Shown: positions 25,584-36,794 of the stretch, one piece after another
Layout of the letters: every line of letters starts with the position of its first letter
Position numbering within the stretch: the stretch's first letter is position 1
Assembly (NCBI GenBank): GCA_020746105.1
Contig: CM036617.1
Coordinates: forward strand, 142,193,845 to 142,257,844
Source: Trogon surrucura
Taxonomy: Eukaryota > Chordata > Aves > Trogoniformes > Trogonidae
Reading direction: 5' to 3'
Length of the DNA stretch: 64,000 bases
The notes under the pieces: model-generated
Database searches by the model: none
Seen by the model: only the letters and a program-made list of their open reading frames with translations
Told to the model about the DNA's origin: nothing
Made by a program: the position numbers and the translations under genes

Positions 25584-26801
25584 TGTTGGGGTTTTTGGGT
25601 GCTGTCCCAATTCACGTTGGCACTGGTGTCTTGTTTAACTGATGATGTGCGCAGCGATGCTTGTGACTTGCCAGCAGCGGGGCAGGGCCGCAGTTGAGCT
25701 GGCTGCCTTCTCTGTGCTCAGACCTCCTGGAGGTAAAGAGGGAGGGCTAGGATGGATGGGCTCAGACACTCCTGCGAGTCTGCAGCTTTCCTGTGCAAAA
25801 CACTTGTGGTGTGAGATGCTCTCCACCCGTTTTGTCAGGGCATTCACACCTTGTGTGCACCCAGGGGCTTTCCTGAGATTCAGGAGGAAACCTAAACACA
25901 GGAAGCAAAGTATTTCTCATTTCTCACCACCCCTATCCTATCTCCCTGTCTTTAAAAAGAGACCATGTCCTCACAGATCGTTTACATCATTTTTTTTGCC
26001 AGATTGCAGAAGGAGCTAGAGCTGGGCAGCCTCGGGCAGGCTGGCTTTCAGGGTGGCCCCTGCCCTGCCAGCTGCTTGCCGCCTCCTCCTGATTCTTCAC
26101 ACGTCACCAAATGGGTCAGTTTGCACTTTCAGCTGAAGTTCAACCTATTTTCAGCCTCTGTGCAGTACTTCTTCGGGAGTTGTTTGCTTGCTTTCAGCTG
26201 CCACAGGTAGGTTTTGACCTTCTCATAACATGAGCACGCATGGGACAGCCGGATCCTCGGCGAGGTGACACAGAAAGAAGAATTAGCTCACCTGGGGTCC
26301 CCAAGGCCAGGGAAGGCCTAAGGTGGTGATGAGTGTGCTCAGTGCACCTACAGCGTTACTGACCTAATCCTCCTAAGGCATGGTAGAGAAAGCATTCAAA
26401 GGGCAATTCTTAGTGTCAGCTGCCTAAAATAATTTATTAGAGGGCTAGAAGCACTACAATAACTCTACTTTTATCTCAGAAAACTTCAAATACAGGCTAG
26501 CTAGGTGTTTAGTCAGGGTACGTCTGTTTAATTAAAATGCCTAGGCAGGCGAGTTTGGCTGAAGCTCAGTAGTTTCAGATTTAAAAAGCAGCAGTAACAG
26601 CCTTATTAAGACTCCGGTGCTGTCCCCAGAAGTGCCAGGCCACTGTTCCGCATGCCTGAAACCACAACTTCCTTATCGAAATCGATTTAAAGCTTGTGCT
26701 GCAACTCTCAGCATAATGAGCAGCGAGCCAGTGAACATAAAATTAGTAAAACCAGCAGCTGATGAAATGAACACATTTCTGCTCTCCCTTACTCCCACCC
26801 A

Positions 26802-26814
26802 CCCCCCCCCCCCC
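26802..26814. repeat. C13 homopolymer
   Basis: A run of 13 C follows CCCACCCACC. Such runs are prone to length error in sequencing. Confidence 0.85.
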
Positions 26815-28174
26815 TCGGCCCCCTCAAAAGTAGGGCTACCTGATCCATGCTTGGGGAGAGGTTTGCCCTGTTTTCAGTCCACTTCACTCTAGGAATGTAA
26901 CTGTGATGGTTACATCAGGAGCCCAGTGACCTCAGGGACCTCTTCTCAGTAATGCCGGTCAATGAAATGAAAAATTCAATGCTGGTGACATGCATGAGAG
27001 ACATTTTAGCTGCCTCTCTGATTTTGGCTGGAGATGGAGTTAGACTGGAGGGATGGAGCAAACAAGGGCAGAGCAAGTCCTGCAAAGCAGACAGAGGGAG
27101 GAGTGGCAAAAGCTAGAGAGCGTGCGTCAAAACCAGAATGTGAGGGAACGAGCAGAGCTAGTCTGACCTACTGGCATTCAAAGTGGGCTTTCGAGTAGCA
27201 TGAGGGAAGCTGGAGCAGGTAAATCTTAGAAGGTTGCAAAGTCAACCTGTTCTCTAGGTTGGCAAGCTGATGCCATTTAGATCTAGTATCGAGTGTGGTT
27301 CTTTTTTTACCGTGCAGTGTGTGGAGGCTTTCTGGGGCAGAGCTGGCACACCTTGTTTCTAGAAAGTTAGCACAGAAGCTCACACAGGTTGTTACTGTGT
27401 GAGTATGGTCTGATCTCTTCTAGACAGGGCAAAGATTCTGCATTTTCCTTTCTAGGATTATGCTCTGCAGTTCTCTTTTAAAAAAAGAAGAAAAAGCTGC
27501 TGTTACTGTACCTGAGTTTGAAGATGTCATTACACAAACTTGTAGGCTTTGCCATCTAAGGATATAAACATAACAGCCCTATTCTACTGCAGGATTTGAT
27601 TTTAATGTATTTTACATTCATATAAGCTATTCTCTTAAGGAAGCAATTCCCTCAGCAATCTGAAGTTGCTCTTCAAGACTGGCAGAATCAGGTGAAACAA
27701 GTAATTAAATTCTTCTTCAAATAAGAATTATGGGAGGCAGAAAAAAACCACGGGGCTCATTCTGGGTAACTTAATCAATCTGAAATGCTTGCTTCAGAAG
27801 GACTAGCATAGCTGCCTTGGGAACAGTTTACTCTCAACAGTATCAGACATCATAAGGTGTTAATGCAGAGAAGTGCCACTGTTCAGGGGAGCAGAAGAGG
27901 TGGAGTAAACAGGAACAGCAAGAGGCCTAAAGTGTTACCAGTGCTGTAAAATTGCCACTGCTTGTGACAAGCGGTCCAAAGGCAGCCAGTCCATGTCATT
28001 CATCCAGCAGCACGCAGCCGCAAAGGAGGGTACGTACGGTAAGGATGAGCCCCCTGGTAGTCCTGGGTGCCGGGGAACTAGTCCTACCCCAGGCAGGTAA
28101 CACACACTCCATGGTCAGAGGCACACACAGTCTTCTTCCGCGGCTGTTCTATATAAACAGGTACCATTTCTGAT

Positions 28175-28180
28175 TTTATT
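28175..28180 (-). terminator. Candidate distal DUSP16 poly(A) signal (AATAAA)
   Basis: TTTATT on + is AATAAA on the DUSP16 strand (ATGAAATAAAATC). Downstream on that strand is a clear GU-rich region with GACTGTGTGTGCC and GGAGTGTGTGTTA at about 28100-28140. This is the best-supported 3' end of DUSP16 in the window. Confidence 0.65.
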
Positions 28181-29268
28181 TCATCGTAACATACAGGTAA
28201 TGCTCATGACACAACAAGATGAGAAACTCACATCGCTCCGAACCACTTAAAACCAGCTTGCCATACACCAAAGAACATTATATTCATGTTGAACATGTAC
28301 ACATTTCCCCCCTCCCCTGCACCCTCCACGTTGCTTTCCAGACTTCTACAAACCTTTTCCAGCATTGTTGAGGTACAGGACACCAGTTCACATAGGAGAC
28401 AGGGCACCACCCTGCACAAGGACATGGGGTTAAGGCTTCCTCCTACAGGAACCCATCTCCTAAAATTACTGAGCCTACAGCTTTGATTCATTTCATTCAG
28501 TGACTATAGTGTATTAGAAATCATCAGGAGCCTGAAGATGAGATTTCAGTTCCTCATAAGGCAATTAACCAAACAAAAACCAAATGTACTGATTTGTATA
28601 GAGAGAAGGGGAAAACGTGTGAGGGAACACAAAAGGCAGGAAGATTCTGTTTCTGCCTCTAGGGATTGATTTGCATTAACCCCTATTAAGTGATTTAAAA
28701 CAAAGACAGGGGCTTTTACTGAAATCTCTCCAAGAGGAGCACTGCTAAACCATTTACATAGGTATATACGCACCCGGAGCATGTATATACGCTGAAAATA
28801 GCTGCAATGTAATCGCTTTCACTTGATGTGTAAACAGAGACAAGTGGCAGCTCATTTAATGAAGAGCCAAGACCTGACATGCTTTCCCATGTGGTGTCGA
28901 TCTATCCCTTGCCCAGGCTGCCTCTTCTTCAGCATCTCAGATGCACAGTGTGAGCACAGCCACTGCTGCGTTCGGTTACTCCTGGTGCTGCTTCTCTGCA
29001 CCTTCTGCGCTTTTTAGGATCAAGCTAATCCATGCTGTAGCTTTCAGTGCTATTTTCAACAGTCCGCTGTAGGAAATTAAAGTCACATGCTAGCCACAAA
29101 ACAAAACAATGACAAAAATCTTCTCCACTTTTCAGTATAGTAAAAACCTGAGATTTGAGTCACAAACTAGCTAAACTTACAGGAAAAAACAAAACAAAAC
29201 AACAACAAACAAACCAAACATAACCCAAGCTGCTGACTTGAATTAGGGCTCCAGTTTGCTGCTGGCAA

Positions 29269-29286
29269 TTTTTTTTTTTTTTTTTT
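29269..29286. repeat. T18 run (A18 in the DUSP16 transcript)
   Basis: Eighteen T in a row on + is an 18-A tract inside the DUSP16 3'UTR. It is not preceded by a good AATAAA on the minus strand, so I do not read it as a poly(A) site, but oligo-dT can prime on it. Confidence 0.85.
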
Positions 29287-30551
29287 AAAGCTGTTGGGCA
29301 GGGGTAAGTATGTATTTGTTTCGTGTGATTTACAATTTTCAGCTGCCTGCACCGAAATGGGACCAAAGGATATAGCGCCCACCCCCGCTCCATTACACAT
29401 GTCCTGAGGGGTGCTGGGAAACACTGAGATACCATGTGTGCAGCACCCATCGGAGCAGGAAAGATGAAGCTTCACTCCCTGCCTCTGATACCACCCCTCG
29501 CTGACCGTAAACTTCTTGCAGCAACGTGCACACATAAACCCACTGGAGCAGCAGCAGCAGCCAAGGCCCTGCATGAACGGGGACCTGGAGAGGAAGCAGC
29601 CGGTTCGCCGTCAGAAACAGCACAAGAAGGGCTGTGCCTGATCTCCCACAAAAACGGGGAAGTGACACCTCCTCGAGCTGGTGTGTTCCCTGGCGTGGTG
29701 AGGACACGCCCCGGCCAGCGGCAGCAGAGCTAGAAGCATCTGCAGCCCGATCCCACCATCTGCCCACTGGGAAACCGAGACCCTGCACCGGGATGGACGG
29801 CGACAGCCAGGATCCAAGTTGTTTTGGAGCTCAAGTGCAGGAGGTGAGCAGGCTCCCCGTTAAAAAGCTGTCTCTTCTCTAAGCCCCTTCCTTTCGTGCC
29901 ACGCTATGGAGATGGGATGCCTGAGGTCCCCTTCTCTTTTCCTTGGACAGTCTTGCTTGGATGAAGTCAGTACAACTAAGGCGAAGTCTCTAGCTCCAAA
30001 GTCCCCATGGGATGGGAAAAACCCAGTGGCCTGAATTGCCTCCACGCCACGTGACTGGAACCATAGATGAACAGTTCCTTAATGGTACTGCTCTGTTAAG
30101 GACAAAAGCCCATCCCAACTCATGTTTAGCTTAAAAAAAAAAAAGGCAAAACAAACAACATCCTCCCCAGGAAAAAAAAAAGTGCCTTCACAAGCCATCT
30201 ACTGAATTGTCAATTGACAAGAAAAGGATGTGGTATTGTACCAGCCATTTCTCTTGCATACAACCCTAAGTATTAACCACTCAGTTATAGCTTAGAAGCC
30301 AAAGCAACTACCCCTCTCCCACAAGCCTGCTTAATATAAAAATTACAAATACTGCTTATTTTCTGTTTCAAAAGACTGGGGGAAACAGTCCTAACTATGG
30401 TTCTTACATCTTTTTAAAGAATTGCTGATGAGCCAACTCAAACACTTGTGCGTAGACAGCTTTAAAAAAAAAAAGTCAAATGTGGCTAGTCATTACTTGT
30501 TCACATTGCTTATGAACTGACCACCAGCACCTGGCAGCCATAAAGCCCTAG

Positions 30552-30557
30552 TTTATT
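30552..30557 (-). terminator. Candidate proximal DUSP16 poly(A) signal (AATAAA)
   Basis: On the minus strand this reads TATAAAAAATAAACTAGGG, about 700 nt after the stop. It is followed by TGCTGGTGGTCAGTTC, a G/U-rich stretch. It would give a short 3'UTR isoform lacking the distal 2.4 kb. Confidence 0.45.
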
Positions 30558-30661
30558 TTTTATATTTTTGAGGTACTGGGTGTTTTTTTTCTTTTTTTTC
30601 TCTGAAGCAGCTCTCTAGCAAATCACCTAAAGCCTATCCGTTAGAACAATAGTTACATCAG

Positions 30662-30669
30662 TATTTACA
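30662..30669 (-). promoter_or_regulatory. Pumilio-type response element in DUSP16 3'UTR
   Basis: On the DUSP16 strand the sequence is TGTAAATA, an exact match to the PUM1/PUM2 consensus UGUANAUA. It lies about 585 nt after the stop and upstream of both candidate poly(A) signals, so every isoform would carry it. Function is inferred from the motif. Confidence 0.5.
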
Positions 30670-31253
30670 TTTGTCCGAACTCTTGGGTTCAGCCCAGCCT
30701 TGCTGTAACCAGTCCCTACGTCCTTTGGAATCGCTCCCTGTCTCCTTTCTTATGGGGAAAAAGGTCTCCCTCCAGAGGTTGGCTCAGTGTCAGGGCTAAG
30801 GTGCACGGGTGAAGGTGTGGGGAGCATCAGGAAGGGAGAACAAAATTAGCTTTTGAGGGATAGGAGCATGTTTCAGTGGAGCCAGAGAAAGGGTTTGATA
30901 CCAAGACAGCTTCCTTTTTAAAAACCACCAAAAGGATGTGCAATCCATTGCGTATCATTGCTTCCTCTACCAGGGAAAGATCTTTGAAATGTTCTGCCCC
31001 TGCTCCAGGAAAGGCGAGGAGAAAAACCCAGCGGGACATTTGGTCTCCTCAGGCAGACGCTCGCTTGTCATTTCTTTGCCGTACTCATCTAGTCACCGCG
31101 TTCACATCGAAGCCTTGCCTTTCTTTCCTCCTCCCCCCCACGCCTTTTTGCACAAAGTCTGTTCTTTTCAGATTTACAGGGACCTCTCACCCGCCAGGGG
31201 AGCAGCCTGGAGAGGGAAGCAACTCCAATACAGTCACGCAAGCCTGCTGCCCC

Positions 31254-32433
31254 TCACGACACTTCGATGATTTCCATGCTGCCCGAAAAGCTCGACTGAC
31301 TGCCTACTTTCCCCAGCTCTTCTCTGGATCTGTTGTCCGACAAGATGCTCTCCCCGAACTCCATCTGGCAGCTCCTGCGCTTGAACTGCTTTTCGAAAGA
31401 GCTTTCCTCGTGCCAGCTCCGCCTGGAGTCGCCCCGATCGCCCTGCTTTGCCCTCCTGCGCACAGCGCAGGCTTGGTCGCAGCCCGTGGGCAGCTGGCTG
31501 CAGCTGTAGGCGGAGTAAGCGGCGCTGCTCCCGTAGATGGCGGAGGCAGAGTAGAAACGCGAGGACTCGGCCGCCAAATACCAGCTGTTGGTAAGGGACG
31601 CGGCCGACGTCTGAGGAGCCAAGATGTCCGAGTGCCAGCCTTTGAGGCCCAGCCCCGCGGCAGATTTCGCCAAGTGCTGCTGGCTGGTGGAGAGGCCAAA
31701 CACAAAGTTCGTTCGGTAGTTGTCTTCCACGCTCCCGCTCCGGTGGAGCGGGTACAGGAGCGGCCTCTGCGTGGCGGTGCTGCCACTGGCTCTCCCCAGG
31801 TGCTGCCGCTTGCTCTGGCTGTCCAGCTGCCAGGTGCTCGGGGGTTTCTCGGGAGGGTTTGCTTCCTCTTTGTCAGGGCTGGTCTCTGGGGTCTGCTCCG
31901 AAACCTCCTGGACAGGGGAGAACTGGCACAACTTGCTGCCACCCTCTAAAGCAGTCGTGTGTTTGTAGTATTCCAGGGTGTCTTCGGAGGAGGCGAAGCC
32001 CTGAACTGACGCAGTCAGGCAGTTACTACTCGCCGAGCAGGATACAGATTTGATATCCAAAGAAAAGGAGCGCTTCAGCCGGTTGCTGTCTTCCACCTTA
32101 TCTAGGGAGACGTGCAGTCCGTTTATGCCCTGCACCAGCAGGCCGTCCTCCAGAGGGGACGAGTGCCCCTGCGGTGCCCCGCCACAGTCTGGTGGCTTCT
32201 GTTCCACGACCTCGGAGGTAGCGGTGATGCAGAGCTGGCTCGCAGAGAGGCTGCTCTGCCCCCCGCCTTCTGGGACCAGCACGTGCTCGCTGCTTTTTTC
32301 CAAATGCAGAAGCTTCAGCTTACTGATATGTCCAGGCTGACCGCTCTGGTTCTTGATCTTTTTCTCAAAGTCCAACAGCTGGCCCAGAAAGTTGAAGTTG
32401 GGAGAAATGGTTGGCCTTTTTTCTTTCACAAAT
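31254..32433 (-). CDS. DUSP16: DUSP16 terminal coding exon (end of phosphatase domain and regulatory tail)
   Basis: This exon encodes residues 274-665 after completing the Arg273 codon. It begins FVKEKRPTISPNFNFLGQLL, the conserved last helices of the dual-specificity phosphatase domain, and ends SGSMEIIEVS with TGA at 31254-31256. The acceptor is TCCCCTGCTTTCCAG on the minus strand. Beyond about residue 305 the protein is a low-complexity Ser/Pro-rich tail characteristic of DUSP16. It includes RLKRSFSLDIKSV (391-403), CQFSPVQE (Ser445-Pro, apparently the counterpart of mammalian Ser446, an ERK site affecting protein stability), SEQTPETSPDKEE (451-463) and a near-invariant SRREEL/SFSGSM-type C-terminus. 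The exon is much more GC and CpG rich than its surroundings, which creates long antisense and out-of-frame shadow ORFs. Confidence 0.97.
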
Positions 32434-32766
32434 CTGGAAAGCAGGGGACAAAAAAACCCAAGGATTAATTTAAGTACCTGCTGCTCAGACCCAAGAGAAC
32501 CCTAGAGTGATTGTTGTGAACGTCAACAGCCTCATCTTAACTTGTCAGGATGCTGGGACTGTGGTTCAGCCAAGCACAGGAACCAAGGATGGAGGAAGGA
32601 AGAAGGTTAAAAGCTGCTTGCCTACTTGTTTTTTTTTTCCCCAAGATAACTCTGGATGCTCTCAATTCTCTCTGTAGGTGGCTAAAAAAGGACAAAGCAA
32701 GTGTTCTTTTTACCTCTTTTATGATGTCCACAACAAGGTTTGAGGGAATCATTGCCCTTATTTTAA

Positions 32767-32822
32767 CAGTTGGACTCAATGACCTTAAAGGTCGTTTTTA
32801 ACCTAGACAGTTCTATGATTCT
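32767..32822 (+). mobile_element. CR1 3' tail, very short fragment
   Basis: GTTGGACTCAATGACCTTAA, then AACCTAGACAGTTCTATGATTCT, is the standard 3' end of CR1, here on the + strand and antisense to DUSP16. Only about 55 bp survive, 330 bp from the acceptor of the terminal DUSP16 exon. Confidence 0.88.
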
Positions 32823-33517
32823 ACTTCACCACTGGGCGCTCTGCTACCTCAGTTTCTGGCCAGAATCAAGAGCTCCGTGCGTTCTGCAGGAACAGCACCA
32901 GAGCTCTGGCCATAAGACCCCGGTCTCCCTTGTGCTGCAGAAAGCAGATCAGCTTCTCCACCCTTCAAAGGGATGAAATCCCACGTTCCTTTCACCTCTC
33001 TCATGCCGTTGTCACTGCACTGAGCGCTTCCGACCCTGATCAGCTTTGTCGGGCAAGACCAAGAGCTCTGGTACACGCCAACTGTGTACAGCAAACATCA
33101 GTGATTTCTACTGACCACTGGTACGGTCATTGAAAAAGGAGCAAATGCAGCATTAAAACAAAAACATGACTGCGAGCCCCAGAGGCGTTCAGTAAAGGGC
33201 AACGGTATTACCACATCCCGGGAAGAGAATCTGTTTTCAAGTCCCGTAGGAAGCGGCCTGACTCTCGCACACGTGCCGACTGGAGCACGCACTTACGTAC
33301 TCTGCTGAACACGGAGAGGGTGCAATGTGTGCTTCAAAAGTTTTCCTGAGCTGGGACTCTAAATGTATGAAAGACTTAAGTATTAGAAGTCATGGCATAT
33401 GTTTCAAGGTTAAAATCAAAAGCGTACCTCCTACCTGTCTGAGCTGCCATATAGCTAAATAAGTACTCTCTGCTTTTTGCAGGCTGTAAACCAGAAAGGT
33501 GCCCAAATACCTCCTCA

Positions 33518-33537
33518 TTTTTTTTTAAAAAAAAAAA
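33518..33537. repeat. T9-A11 homopolymer junction
   Basis: Nine T are followed directly by eleven A, a perfect A/T inverted repeat with no loop, in DUSP16 intron 5. Confidence 0.8.
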
Positions 33538-35982
33538 GGAACTATGAGGAACCAGATGACAAGGAAACTAAACCAGGGAAGAAACCCCAAAGAGCTAAAT
33601 ATACACATAATGCATCACTGGGAAACTTAAATAGTATTAAAATATCTCTTGGGGATGCGTACAGAAGGTGAGTGTACAGCCATTAAAAACAGCATGAGAA
33701 AAATTCAAAGGTGTACTCGTGTATATGGGTATACACCAGCACAAATATGGGCAAGCACATAAAAAATATCAAACAAAATTTGCTTTTTTTTTCTCTTAAG
33801 TTGCCAAATTAGCAAACAATAGTAGGAACAGTCGAGCTGACATGGTGACCTGGAATACCAGGTTGCACAAGCCAACAAGCTTCCACTGTGAAGTATAACA
33901 CTGTCAAAGAGAACAAAACTAGGAAGTCTCTGCAGGAGAGATTCTTCAGCTTCATCTCTTACCGGTTAACTTGGGAACTTTTATTCCAGTGTATGCAGCT
34001 CACTCTCAAGAATTCATACAGTGTTCCTTGTTTTTGTTCCAGTCAAGGCTAGTTGTACTTGCTACTGGCCAACATTGCAATTTCTGGCCTGCATTCTGGT
34101 AGCCTCTCCAAAACTCTGTTCCTTCCACTTTCTTCTCATTTCACTCCAAAATACTGGGCAGTCCTACATTTACAACTAGGTCTTTAAAAACTGAGAAGGG
34201 TACAAGAAATTCTGCTGGATCCCCCTGACAAGTTTTAAGGCTTTGCACACTTCTTCATTTCAAAAGGCACACTCTTTTTTTCCAACTGGAAAACATGCAT
34301 AACATTTAAGTTTGATGTTTATTTCCCTTGTGTAGTCTTATTCTACCTAAGGAAAGATTAAAAACGTCTATTTCCTCAGATCTTTCACTTCAAGTAACAG
34401 TGTCATCTTTCTGTAATAGTGTCAGGCAATCATTTTATCTAATGACTTTCATTAACTCAGAGAAAAATATTTTTCTTTCAAGCTTTGCCAACAAGAGATC
34501 CCAAACCAATGAATGAAGTGTGCTGCAGATGGTTTTAACTAAGGCAGATCAAAGGAGATGTAGAAAAATACAATCTAAATTTCACAGTAGCTGTTCAGTA
34601 CCTACAGCGCAAAGAGAAAAAGGCCTAGGATGATTAATCCTTCACACTCAACTCACATTTCAGGATAAGACACAAACAACAATTTGATGTGGAGGAATTC
34701 AGAAACAGCACTTTAGAAGTTCCCTGAAGCATGTCCATTTTAGAAGTGTTTAGTAGTCTACAGCTCTGATCTCCAGCCTGAGACCAGACAGGTGCTTTTA
34801 GTGACTCACAAGGGCCATCCGCATCCACCAATTCATCCATATTACCTGTACCTGTATAAAATGGTGAGTTTTCAGCTATGCCTCTTAACCAAACATGCTG
34901 AAATCACTACACACCACCAAAACTGTCAGCAGGTGCTGGTAAAAATAAAACAAACCAAAACTGTGGAAAATTTCTAAAAGGCTGTAGTTCAGGCACCTCT
35001 TACATGCATTTTTTTTTTCACTGAATACACAATGATGTTTGCCAATTTAAAAGAAAATGCCCCAAGGAAATCGCAGTCCGCAAGAGACAATCTACTGTTC
35101 ATCCTTCTGTCCTCATCAGTGTTTTAGAGCTGGTCGCAGCAAACGCACTGGTGACTGGGAAGGTCCTTCCCTCCACCTGCTCCACCACAACTGTTCAAAT
35201 TTCTTCCGCACAGTGCACGTTACAGCGATGCATCAGCTGTGCCAAAGAAAACCCCCATCATTTTCTGTACAACCCAACAAAGCAGTTTGTTAAATGAAAC
35301 ACCGAAGTCACGGTAAACTGCAGCCCAGCCACCTAGAATGCAGCAAAGCATTCACAGTCCACATTCAGAAAAAAAAAAGAGATGTGAAAGGCTGAAAAGG
35401 CAGGGAGGGAAGGGAGTCTCCACAAAAATTCTCTAATGGCACAAAGAGGTGATACTTCAAAATACTTTCTCGGAGTTTTTAGTTGACTTTAATAGTAACA
35501 AAGAAGCTTTCCTTGACATTCCACCTGCAGGCATCACCTCTGAGAGAATTACCAAATACCGAACTGCAGTCAACAGATCCAGCCTAGCATTTGTCATAAA
35601 TGTAATTATTAACATCCTCAGTTCTTCTTTAACCCCATCCATTCCGTTCTCTCTCCGATTTACAAGATACTGTTATATGCTGTGCTGTGGCTCTGCATGT
35701 GTATGCACATACATTTAACAGGCAGTTTAAATTCCATGTATTTGCCTACTTGGAGCAAAGGCCAACATCAGCATTTTGCAGGTGGGCAATTTAATATTAG
35801 CTGTGTGATGCCTACATGACACCATTAAGTTGTTTATGGAGGAAGCCTACATTTAAAAAAAAAAGTGTGCAGAGGCCAGATAATACATCTGCTCTACCCA
35901 TGGTCATACAACCTTTCACCGTGCAGCTTAAGAACAGGCCAACAGGCACAAGGATTAGTATGAAGGGAAACGTACTCCTTAC

Positions 35983-36106
35983 CTGTAAGCTTCATCTAAG
36001 GACATATCCATTCTCTTCATGATATATCCAATAGCGATTGTGGCAGAGCGAGAGATTCCAGCTAAACAGTGCACTAACACACGGCCGTTTGATGCTTTTG
36101 CTTTTT
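35983..36106 (-). CDS. DUSP16: DUSP16 coding exon 5 (phosphatase active-site loop)
   Basis: This exon completes Glu232 and encodes residues 233-272 and two bases of Arg273. It carries the catalytic signature HCLAGISRSAT, that is HC(X)5R, with nucleophile Cys245 and phosphate-binding Arg251. It continues IAIGYIMKRMDMSLDEAY, the helix after the active site. The acceptor is GCCATGTAG (poor pyrimidine tract) and the donor is TACAG|GTAAGG. One family-level difference is Gly258, where human has alanine as I recall. All catalytic residues needed for cysteine-dependent hydrolysis of phosphotyrosine and phosphothreonine on JNK and p38 are present. Confidence 0.97.
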
Positions 36107-36794
36107 CTACATGGCAAAGAAACGGGCAAGCGTCAAACTCAGCAGTGTTATACCACGATGAAAGCAATGTTATTTTTAATTGTTCAAAACTTCCAAATTA
36201 ACTGCTACATGCAAATCCCGTGGAAGCTTTAAACAAAAAACAAATCACTTTTCTCCAGCCCTGTAGAGCAGCACTGAGTACAGAAAAAGCATGTGACTAC
36301 ACAGGAGACACACTGCAGTAACAGCACACTGCATTTTAATGTGATCGTAAACAACCCTATCTAGATATCCTGGGAAAGGTGATTGTTTCTAATTTTTATG
36401 TGCAAGTAAAAAGCAAGCACTTGTGATGGAACAGTTTGGCCAGTTCAGATGTGGCCAGCTCACATCTCAAAGCTAAAGACAGGATCCACACATCCAGTTT
36501 TCTTATTCGCTCCCTCCAGATACGTATCGGGGATCTACCAGGTTGCCAGAAAGCAGAGCTGTGCTCTTTAAAAGCATCTTTGTTCCGTAAGTGCTGGAAC
36601 ATTCAGTGGCAGAATCTCCCTATGTTACAAGCCTCTGTGCTTGTAAAGTGATGGTGGTCATGTACGTAGATCCTTTGGGTATTTTCATACCACCCAGAAA
36701 GCGTTCGGGTCTTCTCCAGCCAAAACAGCGAGGCAGGCACACAAAGGAATCCAGGAACCCATTTAGAGCGAGAGAATTTAATTTTTCTTCTCAC
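36107..36794 (-). other. DUSP16 intron 4, 688 bp
   Basis: A short intron with GTGAGA donor and ATGTAG acceptor. Nothing else is seen in it. Confidence 0.88.

Larger units (their letters stand above)
21986..28154. other. Convergent spacer between BORCS5 and DUSP16
   Basis: I find no gene here. Open frames are short or chance (the longest is about 156 codons, with no family resemblance). Contents are an ACC/C tract (22255-22275), an AT-rich block (about 24971-25045), a CT run (25125-25138), a C13 run (26802-26814) and a second possible BORCS5 poly(A) signal (25578). The stretch 26400-26790 is rich in short AT motifs and could be a conserved non-coding element. The left part may be BORCS5 3'UTR if the distal signal is used. 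Confidence 0.6.
28155..31253 (-). other. DUSP16: DUSP16 3'UTR (distal form, inferred)
   Basis: About 3.1 kb follow the DUSP16 stop, down to a canonical poly(A) signal at 28175-28180. In transcript sense it contains a Pumilio-type site (30662-30669), a proximal poly(A) signal (30552-30557), an 18-nt A-run (29269-29286), a T12 run (30133-30144) and a paired GCGTATATA motif near 28765-28790. I recognise no coding sequence in it. Long AU-rich 3'UTRs are usual for MAPK phosphatases, whose mRNAs are tightly regulated, so post-transcriptional control is likely. The UTR extent is inferred from signals only. Confidence 0.6.
32434..35982 (-). other. DUSP16 intron 5 (between the last two coding exons)
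   Basis: This 3.5 kb intron has a GTAAGG donor beside 35983 and a CTTTCCAG acceptor beside 32433. It contains a CR1 tail (about 32767-32822) and a perfect T9/A11 junction (33518-33537). No other gene is visible. Confidence 0.85.

Noticed and set aside
31304..31942. 212-codon minus-strand frame within the DUSP16 last exon
   Set aside because: It is the +1 shadow of the true DUSP16 frame. Its Arg/Pro/Ser/Ala composition is typical of a frameshifted GC-rich exon.
30876..31949. 357-codon open frame on the + strand
   Set aside because: It is antisense to the GC-rich last DUSP16 exon for much of its length. The protein is low-complexity and Pro/Arg/Ala/Val-rich with no recognised domain, as expected of a shadow frame.
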